DNA of 64,000 nt, taken from the NCBI RefSeq assembly GCF_029076695.1, contig NZ_JARFIK010000001.1:744001-808000 (forward strand), in the 5' to 3' direction. The position numbers were made by a program, and so were the translations under genes. This document shows positions 7,450-16,168 of the stretch, one piece after another; positions within the stretch are counted from its first letter, which is position 1, and each line of letters begins with the position of its first letter. The notes under the pieces were generated by a model that was not told the DNA's origin, ran no database searches, and saw nothing but the letters and a program-made list of their open reading frames with translations. This stretch comes from Adlercreutzia equolifaciens (GTDB lineage Bacteria; Actinomycetota; Coriobacteriia; Coriobacteriales; Eggerthellaceae).

Positions 7450-8814
7450 ATGAACCCCGTCGTCATTATCCCCACGTTTATCTATCCCCGTCGCCATCGC
7501 GGCGGCGCCGACGTGGTAACGGCCTATGATCACACTACGGCTCCCAACCAGCCGGGCGAATTGGGACGCTGCCTGGAATCGCTGCAGAAGGTGGAGGGCC
7601 TGGGGCTGGTCATCATTTTGGTCTCAGCCGATGTGTCTTTGGAGGCCCAGGCGGCCGAAAAGGTGCAGGCCGTGGCCGACCAGTACCCCGATATCACCAC
7701 CTTGGTCATTGGGGCGCCGGAATTGGCCCTGGTGGAGCAACGCATGGCGCAGCTCAACATCGAACGCCTGTCCAAGGAGATCGGCCTGCAGGGCTACGGT
7801 GCCATTCGCAACCTGGGTCTGCTCATTGCCAACACGTTGGGCTTCGATGCGGTAGTGTTCCTCGACGACGACGAGGTGATCGACGACCCGCAGTTCTTGC
7901 GCAAGGCCATGTACGGCCTGGGCAAGTTGACGCGCTCTGGCATTCCCATTCTGGCCAAGACGGGCTACTACTTGAACGACAAGGGCTCCTATCTGTCGAA
8001 GTGGGAAGACAAGTGGTACAACCGCTTCTGGCAGCAGGGCCGGGCGTTCAACGAGTGGATCACCGGCGCCATGCGCGGTCCGCGGCTTTCGCGCTCGAAT
8101 CACGTGTGCGGCGGCTGCCTGGCCATTCACAAGGAGGCCTACCGTCGTCTGGCCTTCGATCCGTGGATTGCCCGCGGCGAGGATTTGGACTACATGCTCA
8201 ATTTGCGCATGTACGGCTCGGATATCTGGTTCGACAACCAGTGGGTGCTGCGCCATTTGCCGCCGTCCTCCACCAGCGAGGGCGATCGCTTCCGCCAGGA
8301 TATCTTCCGCTGGCTCTACGAGTACCGCAAGCTGGAGTACAGCCGCGCCCTCATTGATTTGCAGCAGGTGAAGCCCGCCTCGCTCGAGCCCTATCCGGGC
8401 CCGTTCCTGGAGCCGGGTCTGCGCAATCGCATTCGCTTGACGGCATGGCTGCGCAGCTTCGGCCGTCCCGACAAGAAGGCCTACCGTCGCGCCGCGCGTG
8501 CCGCGACCGGCGAGGCCTCGGCCTATGCGGAATCTCATTGCGCCAAGTACTTCGAGTTCCAGTACGTATGGCCCGAGGCCATGAGTCGCCTCGAGTCCGA
8601 TCAGCTGCTCTCATCGGCCCTGGTGCGTTCGAGCATGCTGCGCGTGCAAGAGGCGCCTCAGGCGGAGGCTGCCCCGGCTCCGGCACCGGCGCCGGTGGCT
8701 ATGCCGGCGGAGTCGGCCCCCTCGGCCCAAGATGCGGCGGCCTACGCGGCGGTGCCCCGTCCCTCCATCGACGCCGGCATGACCACGGAGATCCGCCTGA
8801 ACATCGAGGAGTAG
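7450..8814 (+). CDS. GT-A-fold glycosyltransferase-like protein
   Basis: 454 aa. Residues 1-15 MNPVVIIPTFIYPRR are a typical GT2 start; AVVFLDDDEVIDDPQFL holds the metal-binding acidic cluster; HVCGGCLAIHKEAYRR and RGEDLDYMLNLRMYG match the acceptor/RGED region of family-2 transferases. No transmembrane helix is obvious. The tail from about residue 395 is Ala/Pro-rich and unstructured. The start at ATG 7450 has AAAGGA just upstream; the longer GTG start at 7387 does not. Donor and acceptor are not known. Confidence 0.75.
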   Translation: MNPVVIIPTFIYPRRHRGGADVVTAYDHTTAPNQPGELGRCLESLQKVEGLGLVIILVSADVSLEAQAAEKVQAVADQYPDITTLVIGAPELALVEQRMAQLNIERLSKEIGLQGYGAIRNLGLLIANTLGFDAVVFLDDDEVIDDPQFLRKAMYGLGKLTRSGIPILAKTGYYLNDKGSYLSKWEDKWYNRFWQQGRAFNEWITGAMRGPRLSRSNHVCGGCLAIHKEAYRRLAFDPWIARGEDLDYMLNLRMYGSDIWFDNQWVLRHLPPSSTSEGDRFRQDIFRWLYEYRKLEYSRALIDLQQVKPASLEPYPGPFLEPGLRNRIRLTAWLRSFGRPDKKAYRRAARAATGEASAYAESHCAKYFEFQYVWPEAMSRLESDQLLSSALVRSSMLRVQEAPQAEAAPAPAPAPVAMPAESAPSAQDAAAYAAVPRPSIDAGMTTEIRLNIEE

Positions 8815-8823
8815 GCGCTCACC

Positions 8824-9729
8824 GTGGAATCCATCGTTCTCATGTTCGTCGTGTCCCTGGCCGTGGGCTTGGTCGTGGGCGTACTGGCGGGGCTTTTGGG
8901 CATTGGCGGCGGTATGCTGCTGGTGCCGGCTTTCAAGCTCGGCTACGCCATGGACTCGCTCATGTGCACGGCCACGTCGCTGTTCACCATCATTCCCACC
9001 TCCATTTCGGGGGCCATTTCCCATATACGGAACAAAACCTGCTTGCCCAAGCTGGGCATTGCGGCGGGTTTAGGCGGCGCCTGCATGTCGCCGGTGGGCG
9101 TGGGCCTGGCGAACGTCTCGCCCGACTGGTGCGTGATGGGCGCGGCCGCGCTGATCATCGCCTATTCGTCGGTCACCATGTTCCGCAAGGCGTTGGCCGC
9201 GCCGAAGCCTGTGAAGCGCCTTGCGGCGAAGGGCGTTGACGGGGTCGAGGCGGCGGTGGAGGCTGCTGAAGCCCGGGCCGAGATCGAGACTGCCCAGGCT
9301 GAGGCCCGCGCTGCCGACATTGCCGCGGCCCACGCTGCGGCGCCGACGCTGGGTTGGCGCGAGCTGGGCATTGGATTTGCCATTGGCCTGGCCGCCGGTT
9401 TGGCCTCAGGTTATGTGGGCGTTGGCGGCGGCTTCATCATGGTGCCGCTCATGATGTCCGTCATTCGCGTGCCTATGAAGCTGACCTCGGGCACCTCGCT
9501 CATTGCCGTGATGATCCTAGCTGTGCCCGGGGTTGTCACCCAGGCGGTGCTCGGCAACATCAACTGGGTGGCCGGCATTGCCGTAGCCTGCGGATCCATC
9601 CCCGGAGCCACCCTGGGCGCGCGCCTTATTCCGCGGGTGCCCGAACGGACGCTGCGCTTTTTGTTCAGCGGTTTCTTGGTCTTGGCGGCCGTCTTGCTGG
9701 TTGTCAATCAGCTGGGCCTGTGGGGCTAG
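8824..9729 (+). CDS. TauE/SafE-family anion exporter
   Basis: 301-aa membrane protein of the sulfite exporter TauE/SafE family (PF01925), which moves small anions such as sulfite, sulfoacetate or taurine-derived compounds. Both half-repeat signatures are present: LAGLLGIGGGMLLVPAF near residue 20 and SGYVGVGGGFIMVPLM near 200. The two halves are joined by an unusually long Ala/Glu-rich cytoplasmic linker (about residues 125-180). The GTG 8824 start follows the glycosyltransferase stop by nine bases, so the two are likely cotranscribed. Confidence 0.85.
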   Translation: MESIVLMFVVSLAVGLVVGVLAGLLGIGGGMLLVPAFKLGYAMDSLMCTATSLFTIIPTSISGAISHIRNKTCLPKLGIAAGLGGACMSPVGVGLANVSPDWCVMGAAALIIAYSSVTMFRKALAAPKPVKRLAAKGVDGVEAAVEAAEARAEIETAQAEARAADIAAAHAAAPTLGWRELGIGFAIGLAAGLASGYVGVGGGFIMVPLMMSVIRVPMKLTSGTSLIAVMILAVPGVVTQAVLGNINWVAGIAVACGSIPGATLGARLIPRVPERTLRFLFSGFLVLAAVLLVVNQLGLWG

Positions 9730-9884
9730 CCTCTTACGCGCTGGAGGGGCGCTTTTGAGCGACGCTTGTCTGCGCCTGGATTCTGCGCCGGGTCGGTAAG
9801 GCGGAACGGGCTGGTCGGACGTGCGCTTCAGACGGAATTTAGCTATACTTGACGCCGTATCAACGATGACCAGGAGGGATGCCC

Positions 9885-11375
9885 ATGGGAGCGCGCGAAA
9901 CCGAAAGCACGTGGACGCGAGGCATCGGCATCCCCAAGTTCAATCAGGAGATGCTGGCCGTTACCATTGCCACCTTGGCCGCCATCACGCTTATCTGGGC
10001 CTTCATGCTGCCCGATTCGCCGGCCATTGTGCTCGGGGCGGCGGGCGCGGTGTTCACCATCGCCGTCGTGGTGGTCATCCGCCTGATGATGGACCCCGAT
10101 TCGGTGCGCGCCCTGCAGTCCGATGCCATGCTGCAGATGGCCAGCTCTATGATCGACGCCATGGGCGAGGGGCTGACCGAGAAGGCGTCCCAGGAAGTAT
10201 GCGAGCTGCTGCTGCCCAATACGTCCGCCATTGCCGTGGCGCTGACCAACCGGGAAGTGGTGCTCGGCTATGCCGGCTACCAGGAGGCCCATAATCCCGC
10301 CGGCATCCCCATTCGCACCCAGGCCACCCACGAGGCCATTCGGGGAGGCGAGACGCTGGTGCTCATGACGCCGCAGGAAATCGGCCTGCCCGTTCCCCCC
10401 GAGAGCAGTCGCATCAAGGCCGCCATTGTGGTGCCGCTCTGGGTGGGCGATCGTGTCGAGGGCACGCTCAAGTTCTACTACCGCACCTCGGCCAAGATTA
10501 CCGAGACCCAGCGCTCCATTGCCCAGGGCTTCGCTCAGCTTCTGGCCACGCAGATGGCAGCCGTGGAGATGGAAACCCAGCGCAAGCTGGCCACCTCCAT
10601 GGAGTTGAAGATGCTGCAGACGCAGATCAACCCGCATTTCTTGTTCAACACCATCAACACCATTGCCTCGTTCATCCGCACCGATCCCATGAAGGCGCGC
10701 ACGCTGCTGCGCGAGTTCGCCGTGTTCTACCGCCGTACTCTGGAGGATTCCACGGAGCGCATTTCCCTGGCCCGCGAGCTGGACCAGGTGCAGCGCTACT
10801 TCGGGTTCGAGCTGGCGCGCTTTGGCGACGAGCGGCTGGCCCTGGAAGTGGCGGTCAGCCCCGACATTCAAGATATGATGGTGCCGCCGTTTCTGGTGCA
10901 GCCGCTGGTGGAGAACGCCATCAAGCACGCTATGGCGCCCGAGCGTCAGCTGGTCATTACCGTGAACGCCTCGGTCGACGGCGATGACGTCATCATCGTG
11001 GTGGGCGACAACGGCGTAGGTATGAGCGAAGAAACGGCGGCGCACATCACCCAGGTCGAGTCCTCCACGGGCCTTGGCATTGCGGTGAAGAACGTCCACG
11101 ACCGCATGATCGGCTTTTTCGGTCCCGACGCCCAAATGGTCTATACCAGCGAGCTGGGCGTGGGAACGCAGGTGACCCTGCGCTGCCCGGGTTGCGCGCG
11201 CTGCGAGGCTGTGGAGGCACCAGCTGCTGACACGACGGCGGTGGAGGCCGATCTGGCGGCCGAGACGGCGCGCAACGAGGAAACCATGGCCGAGCTCACC
11301 GAGCTGATGGCCCAGGTTTCCCAGGAAGGCTCGGCGGAGCGCCCCGACGAACCGGAACCGGCGGCTGCCTGGTAG
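9885..11375 (+). CDS. LytS-like sensor histidine kinase with GAF domain
   Basis: 496 aa. Two N-terminal membrane helices (about residues 22-42 and 48-70), a GAF-like sensor domain (about 85-225), then a His_kinase (PF06580) region with QINPHFLFNTINT, phosphoacceptor His251, the N-box LVENAIKHA and the G-box GDNGVGM. The C-terminus is an Ala/Glu-rich tail after a CPGCARC cluster that might bind metal. Such kinases normally signal to a LytTR response regulator; none is adjacent. The ATG at 9885 is preferred over ATG 9879 because the AGGAGGG site would be only two bases from the latter. A TATACT box at 9844-9849 is the likely -10. Confidence 0.85.
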   Translation: MGARETESTWTRGIGIPKFNQEMLAVTIATLAAITLIWAFMLPDSPAIVLGAAGAVFTIAVVVVIRLMMDPDSVRALQSDAMLQMASSMIDAMGEGLTEKASQEVCELLLPNTSAIAVALTNREVVLGYAGYQEAHNPAGIPIRTQATHEAIRGGETLVLMTPQEIGLPVPPESSRIKAAIVVPLWVGDRVEGTLKFYYRTSAKITETQRSIAQGFAQLLATQMAAVEMETQRKLATSMELKMLQTQINPHFLFNTINTIASFIRTDPMKARTLLREFAVFYRRTLEDSTERISLARELDQVQRYFGFELARFGDERLALEVAVSPDIQDMMVPPFLVQPLVENAIKHAMAPERQLVITVNASVDGDDVIIVVGDNGVGMSEETAAHITQVESSTGLGIAVKNVHDRMIGFFGPDAQMVYTSELGVGTQVTLRCPGCARCEAVEAPAADTTAVEADLAAETARNEETMAELTELMAQVSQEGSAERPDEPEPAAAW

Positions 11376-11400
11376 CCAGAGCCCGATCGAGGTTTTTGTA

Positions 11401-11429
11401 TCGACAAGGGCCCAGGCGCCGTGTATCAT
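11401..11429 (+). promoter_or_regulatory. Sigma-70-type promoter
   Basis: TCGACA (11401-11406) and TATCAT (11424-11429) are separated by exactly 17 bases, upstream of the Ala/Pro-rich membrane protein. Confidence 0.5.
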
Positions 11430-11470
11430 CCCTTGTAACTATCGAATTTCTCTTCAGGAGTGGTCGCCCC

Positions 11471-12235
11471 GTGTTTGAATTTCTCTCTTCGCCCTTTGGC
11501 TTGGTGGCCGTTGGCCTCGGCGTGCTGGCCGTGGCGGTGCTGGCTCTGTGCTTTTGGATTACCACCCTTGATCGACGGATGCGCGGCATGGCCGACGGTT
11601 TGGAGGCCGAGCGCCGCAAGGTAGCGGAAATGCAGATGGTCATTGGCCGCCGCAACAATGCGGCGCGCAGCTACGGCGGAGGTCGCGGTCGAGCGGCGGC
11701 GCCGGCGGGAGCCGAGGCTCCCCGTGCGGCTGTGCCGGTAGATCGCGGCGGCTATCCTGCGGGTGCCCAGGCGGGCGCGGCCCCAGCTGGGCGTCCGGCC
11801 TCAGCAGCCGGCCCCGCTCCTCGCGGAGCGGCCCCTGCGGCCCAGCCGGCTCCCGGCGTGCCGGCCCAGGGCGATGTCGAGGCCTGGGTGCAGGGCTCTA
11901 TGATGGGGCAGCAGCCCATTGTCATCCCCGACAAGAAGATGTCGCGCAAGGCGCGTCGCGAGGCCGAGCGCGCCTTCGCCGCCCGCGCAGCGGCCGAGCT
12001 CGAGGCCCGTGCCGCCCGTCGCGCCCAGGAGGCAGCGGCGGCTCAGCGAGCCGGGGCGGCCGTTCCCCGAGGTGCGCATCCCTATGGCAGCGCGGTTCCC
12101 ACGGGTCGTCCGGCGGCTGCTGGGGTGCGTCCCATGCGCGGCACGGCTGTGCCGCGGGCAGCGGCTCCGGCCACGGGGGTGCCCGTCAATCCGGCTGGTG
12201 CTGTGGCGCCGGGACGCGGTCGCCACGCGCGCTAA
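11471..12235 (+). CDS. Single-pass membrane protein with long Ala/Pro/Arg-rich tail
   Basis: 254 aa from GTG 11471 (CAGGAGTGG ribosome site). One membrane helix near residues 10-30 (LVAVGLGVLAVAVLALCFWI), a short coiled segment (RMRGMADGLEAERRKVAEMQ), then about 200 residues of low-complexity Ala, Pro, Arg and Gly with a charged helix KKMSRKARREAERAFAARAAAELEAR. No recognised family. The basic tail is probably cytoplasmic and disordered. The gene has its own promoter and ends at a strong terminator. Confidence 0.6.
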   Translation: MFEFLSSPFGLVAVGLGVLAVAVLALCFWITTLDRRMRGMADGLEAERRKVAEMQMVIGRRNNAARSYGGGRGRAAAPAGAEAPRAAVPVDRGGYPAGAQAGAAPAGRPASAAGPAPRGAAPAAQPAPGVPAQGDVEAWVQGSMMGQQPIVIPDKKMSRKARREAERAFAARAAAELEARAARRAQEAAAAQRAGAAVPRGAHPYGSAVPTGRPAAAGVRPMRGTAVPRAAAPATGVPVNPAGAVAPGRGRHAR

Positions 12236-12249
12236 CGTTTCGCTTACGC

Positions 12250-12285
12250 AAAAGGGGTCGGCCTGAGGGCCGACCCCTTTTTCTT
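12250..12285. terminator. Strong bidirectional intrinsic terminator
   Basis: AAAGGGGTCGGCC pairs with GGCCGACCCCTTT around a short TGA loop, followed by TTTTTC on the plus strand and, on the other strand, a T-run from the leading A bases. It lies between converging genes and can serve both. Confidence 0.85.
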
Positions 12286-12305
12286 GTGCTTCGTTGTTCG
12301 CGGAA

Positions 12306-13145
12306 TTATTTTCCCTGGTAGGCTTCTTGGAAGCGTGCGATGTCGCGCTCGTAGATTACCAGGGTGCTTTCGGGCTCTTCCAGGTAGAAGGGCACGCCGG
12401 CCAGTTTCGGATGGTTGATCAGGGCCGCCAGGGCGTCGAAGCCGATTTTGCCTTCGCCGATGCGGGCATGGCGATCCACATGGCTGCCGCGATCGTGGGT
12501 GGCGTCGTTCAAATGCACGGCGCGCAACTTATCAAGGCCAATGGTGCGGTCGAACTCCTCCAGCACGCCGTCCAGGTCGTTCACCAGGTCGTAGCCTTCG
12601 GCCCACACAGCCGCGGCATCGAAGCAGACGCCCACGTGGTCGGCCAGCTCTACCTGCTTGATGATGGCGGCCAGCTGCTGGAAGTTACAGCCCACCTGCG
12701 TGCCCTCGCCGGCCATGGTGTCCAGCAGCACGGTGACCTTCTGGCTGGGGGTCATGACCTTGTTCAAGGCGTCGGCCACGTCCTTGATGCCCTCTTCCAC
12801 GCTGATGTTCAGACGGCTGCCCGGACGTACCAGGTACAAACCGCCGTCAACCTCGGCCAGGCGCGCCAGGTCCTCGGCGTACACCATAAGGGCGAAGTCT
12901 CGTTCGTTCATTTTGTCCGTGGCAGGGTCGGTGTCGTAGGGCGCGTAGCCCAGGACGTCGTGAATGCCGTGCTCGGCGGCATAGGCCTTGTAGGCCTCCA
13001 CGTCCTTCGGATCCAATTTCGCTTGGGCACCGCCACGGGGGCTGCGGGTGAAGTACTGGAACGTGTTGGCGTTGATGGACACGGCCTCCTTGGCCATTTC
13101 CAGATAGCCACGGCGCTTTGAAAGATGACAACCGATGGTAAGCAT
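12306..13145 (-). CDS. Endonuclease-IV-family protein lacking most zinc ligands
   Basis: 279-aa TIM-barrel protein clearly related to Nfo (AP endonuclease IV): HLSKRRGY, NTFQYFTRSP, DTMAGEGTQVG, DHVGVCFDA, HLNDATHDRG, VDRHARIGEG and LEEP follow the family order at normal length. But aligned to E. coli Nfo the trinuclear zinc site is damaged: His69 is Tyr67 (GYAPY), His109 is Arg107 (VRPGS), Glu145 is Asp142, His182 is Ala179. The remaining ligands Asp176, His211, Asp224, His226 and Glu256 are kept. At most one or two metals could bind, so classical AP endonuclease activity is doubtful, though DNA binding may persist. The start is ATG 13145 with AGAAGGAAGG upstream. Annotation pipelines would call this nfo; I would not. 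Confidence 0.8.
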   Translation of the reverse strand: MLTIGCHLSKRRGYLEMAKEAVSINANTFQYFTRSPRGGAQAKLDPKDVEAYKAYAAEHGIHDVLGYAPYDTDPATDKMNERDFALMVYAEDLARLAEVDGGLYLVRPGSRLNISVEEGIKDVADALNKVMTPSQKVTVLLDTMAGEGTQVGCNFQQLAAIIKQVELADHVGVCFDAAAVWAEGYDLVNDLDGVLEEFDRTIGLDKLRAVHLNDATHDRGSHVDRHARIGEGKIGFDALAALINHPKLAGVPFYLEEPESTLVIYERDIARFQEAYQGK

Positions 13146-13482
13146 GAGAGCCTTCCTTCTGAGAGGGTGCGGATGGAGGGAGGCGCCTTGGGGGGACGGT
13201 GCTTCCCGAAGATCGATCATAGCGCGCCCGTGGACGTGAGGGTTTCCCGCGGGTCAAAGGTTCGAAAGCCGTTATCGTGGCGTTGTCGTTGCTACGCGCT
13301 GACTGCGGGAGGGCGCCGGCGCGAAGGGGCGGAGCGCGGGCGCCCTGGGGCGATGCTCTGCGGACTTTTGCCGCAGAACGGCCGAAAAAAAGCGGGCAGG
13401 ACTGGCGGGGCGTCAAGGAGGTGCCGTACAATAGCGAATATCTCTGAACGCACCCCAAACCTACCCAGGAGATTATCGCCCT
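13146..13482. other. Intergenic region with kinase promoter
   Basis: 337 bases between divergent genes. TACAAT at 13427-13432 is a good -10 for the kinase gene; no clear -35 is seen 17 bases upstream. GC-rich inverted segments around 13305-13355 could fold. No coding sequence recognised. Confidence 0.4.
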
Positions 13483-15774
13483 ATGGCATCATCCCAGCTT
13501 ATCCTCGATCGTTATCGCGTTATCGGCCAAGCCGGCGCCGGCGGCTATGGCACCGTGCAGCACGCCTTCGATACGCATCTCAAGCGCGACGTGGCCATCA
13601 AGTGCATCACGCTCTCGGAAGACGAGGTGGCCCGGGCCCGCCTGGTGGCTCTGGAGGCCCGCATGGCCGCTGCCCTTGACGACACGGAAGGGGCGTCGGC
13701 TGGTTCGGCTGTTTCTGGGACAGCGCCGGCGGAGGGGGCCGAAGGGTCGGCCGGCGCTCCCGGCACGGCCGCCGATGGCTTCCCCGCTGATCCCCTGTTC
13801 CTACAAGTGCGCGACGCTCGCCGCGCCTCCCGTTCGCGTTCGACGGCGGCCTCGGGGGAGATACCGCCGTGGGAGGACGAGGCCGGCTGGGAGGAGTATC
13901 TGGCACCGTGGGGCGCCCATACCGAAAATTTCCAAGAGCCGCCGCGGGCCCAGCGTGCCAGTCGTCCCGCCTCGGAGGGGCTGCCCCGTGAAGCATCGGT
14001 CATTGTCGAGGAGGCGCCCTGGGAAGACCCGGCGCCCGACGCCCGCTCCGTTCGCGTCGATCATTTGCAGGGCATTCGCGCCTCGCGCACCATCGACCCG
14101 GCCGACGAGCTTGACCCCGATGATGTATTCGAGCACATTCCCGGCCTGCAGGAGGCGCGCTCCGTCGCCCACCTGAACGACGCCAACATCGTCACGGTCT
14201 ACGACTTCGCCATGGAAGGGTCGACGGCCTATGTGATCATGGAGTACATCGAGGGCAAAACGCTGGCCCAGATCATCGACGAAATCGACGATGGCATCAC
14301 TCTGGACATGGTGGCCTCGGTGTTCTCCTCGGTGGCCCATGCTCTGGAAGCGGCCCATAGCGAGTCCATGCTGCACTTGGATATCAAGCCGGAAAACGTC
14401 ATTGTGAATTCCAAGGGCGTGGTCAAGGTGACCGACTTCGGCCTGGCCGCCCTGATGGACGCCAGCGGCTCGGGCACCACGGGCGGCGGCACCATTGGTT
14501 ATATGCCCCTGGAGCAGATGCGCCAAGAGCCCCTGGACGTGCGCACCGACGAGTGGGGCCTGGCCAGTTTGACCTACGAGATGCTTACGGGGTCGAATCC
14601 GTTTTTCGCGCCCGACCTCGATGCGGCCGAGGAGGCCATCGAGGACGGCGAGCTGGTGCTGCCGTCCCTGTGCTGGGACGAGCTGGACGCCGAGGCCGAC
14701 GACATCATGTTCATGGCGCTCGACCCCGACAAGGAGGAGCGCTACGAATCGGTGGCGGCCTTCTCGGAAGCGTTGCTGCCGCTGTTGGGCAGCACGCGCA
14801 AGGGCAAGAAGGCCCTGGCTGACATAGTGAACGGGGTGGGGGAGCCCGAGGAGGAGCCGGAGCCGGCGGCGCCGCGGCAACCCGGCATGCCCTTGGCCGA
14901 CCGGCTGGGGCCCCGTGGCGCTTCGATTATCGGTCGTGTGGCCTCTGCTGCGGCCGTGGCCCTGCTAACGGCCCTGGGCCTTATGAACTTGCAGGGATTC
15001 GGCGGCTCGGCGGGCGGCCTGATTGCCGATGCGCCTCTGGCGTTCTGGGTTATCCTCGCAGCGGGGGCCGCGTTGGCGGCCTTCCGTCCCGCGTGGGGCC
15101 TGCTCTTCGGCTACGCCGCCCTTATCGTGGGGCTGGCGGCTTCCCAGGCGTGGCTCTTGGCCCTGGTGACAGCGCTGCTGTTGGGGGGCTGGTGGTACCT
15201 CATGGGGCGGCGGGGCAAGACGCCTTCGGTGGTGGTGCTCCTGCAGCCGCTGTTCGGTTCCTTCGGTTTCGCCGCCATGGCGCCGGTGGCGGCGGGCGTG
15301 TTCCTGCCCGTGGTGGCCTCATCGCTGTGCGCCGCCTTCGCCTTCGCCTTCGCCGTGATTATGGCCGGTTGCGGTTCGATGGACGTTATGAACTGGGACG
15401 CGCTGCTGCACCTGAGCTTCAGCACGAACCCGCAGGCCGGCTGTGTGGCCCTGCTTTCCCAGGCCAGCACCTGGGCTTTGGGCTTGTCCTGGGTGGGGGC
15501 GGCCGCGGTGTACAGCCTTTGCTGCATGCGCGGCACGAAGAACTTCGATGTGGCCGGGGCGGTGGCGGCAGCCGTGGTGCTGCTGTTCGGCGTGTGCGCG
15601 GCGGCTCATCTGGGCAACTTCGGCGGTTCCTGGCTGCCTTCGCCGGCAGCGCTTCTGGGAGCTTTGGTGCCCGGGGTGCTGGGCATCGTGGCCGCGGTTA
15701 TGGGCATACCCGATCGCGCCCGCTGGGCTGAGGAAGAGTGGGATTTCGTGGGAGAGGCGGAGCCGGAGGCCTAG
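13483..15774 (+). CDS. PASTA-less Ser/Thr protein kinase with N-lobe insertion and multi-pass membrane domain
   Basis: 763 aa Hanks-type kinase. Residues 10-40 hold the glycine loop GQAGAGGYGTV and VAIK (Lys40). A 160-170-residue Ala/Glu/Pro-rich, apparently disordered insertion (about 45-210) then separates Lys40 from the C-helix Glu224, which normally lies 15-20 residues away. The C-lobe is standard: HLDIKPENV (Asp300, Lys302, Asn305; HLD instead of HRD), DFG (Asp318), GTIGYMPLEQ, DEWGLASLTYEMLTG. Lacking the Arg of HRD suggests it is active without activation-loop phosphorylation. After residue 475 come 8-10 hydrophobic helices and an acidic tail rather than extracellular PASTA repeats. 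The target is unknown. Confidence 0.85.
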   Translation: MASSQLILDRYRVIGQAGAGGYGTVQHAFDTHLKRDVAIKCITLSEDEVARARLVALEARMAAALDDTEGASAGSAVSGTAPAEGAEGSAGAPGTAADGFPADPLFLQVRDARRASRSRSTAASGEIPPWEDEAGWEEYLAPWGAHTENFQEPPRAQRASRPASEGLPREASVIVEEAPWEDPAPDARSVRVDHLQGIRASRTIDPADELDPDDVFEHIPGLQEARSVAHLNDANIVTVYDFAMEGSTAYVIMEYIEGKTLAQIIDEIDDGITLDMVASVFSSVAHALEAAHSESMLHLDIKPENVIVNSKGVVKVTDFGLAALMDASGSGTTGGGTIGYMPLEQMRQEPLDVRTDEWGLASLTYEMLTGSNPFFAPDLDAAEEAIEDGELVLPSLCWDELDAEADDIMFMALDPDKEERYESVAAFSEALLPLLGSTRKGKKALADIVNGVGEPEEEPEPAAPRQPGMPLADRLGPRGASIIGRVASAAAVALLTALGLMNLQGFGGSAGGLIADAPLAFWVILAAGAALAAFRPAWGLLFGYAALIVGLAASQAWLLALVTALLLGGWWYLMGRRGKTPSVVVLLQPLFGSFGFAAMAPVAAGVFLPVVASSLCAAFAFAFAVIMAGCGSMDVMNWDALLHLSFSTNPQAGCVALLSQASTWALGLSWVGAAAVYSLCCMRGTKNFDVAGAVAAAVVLLFGVCAAAHLGNFGGSWLPSPAALLGALVPGVLGIVAAVMGIPDRARWAEEEWDFVGEAEPEA

Positions 15775-15965
15775 GACTCGTCGTCCTCGTCATCGTCGAA
15801 CAAGGACCAATCGTCCTCGGTCTTCTCGTGGTTCTTGTACTGCTTGCGCGTCTTGCGCTCCAGAATGATGCACACGATGATGCTGACCAGCAAGCCGGCG
15901 CCCACGAGGATGCCGATGCCCGGCATGGTCTCGAACAAAAAGTGATAGAGCTCTTCGATGTTCAT
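15771..15965 (-). CDS. 64-aa membrane protein with acidic tail
   Basis: One membrane helix (GILVGAGLLVSIIVCIILE, residues 18-36) followed by a basic patch (RKTRKQYKNHEK) and an acidic end (DDWSLFDDDEDDES). The stop overlaps the convergent kinase stop by four bases. ATG 15965 has GGAAG upstream and a TATACT -10 on this strand at about 16040-16035. No known family. Confidence 0.6.
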   Translation of the reverse strand: MNIEELYHFLFETMPGIGILVGAGLLVSIIVCIILERKTRKQYKNHEKTEDDWSLFDDDEDDES

Positions 15966-16034
15966 GGTGCTTCCGTTCTAGGGTCAGGCGCCGCCCGGGG
16001 CCGCGCCGCTGCGCTTTGCGGTGTGATGGGCACC

Positions 16035-16093
16035 AGTATACTATGCATCTTCACCGCAAACGCAATCTCCATCTGCGGTTGGTGCGCTATACT
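16035..16093. promoter_or_regulatory. Divergent -10 elements for the 64-aa gene and serS
   Basis: AGTATACT at 16035-16042 is self-complementary and gives a TATACT -10 on the minus strand, with TTTGCG about 16 bases upstream. TATACT at 16088-16093 on the plus strand is the likely serS -10. Its -35 is not obvious. Confidence 0.45.
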
Positions 16094-16168
16094 AGGGCGG
16101 TTAAATCACCGCTGCGCGGCGAAGTGCTTGAGCAAAGCGCCTTGTCGGCACCAAGATAGGAGCGTCCT

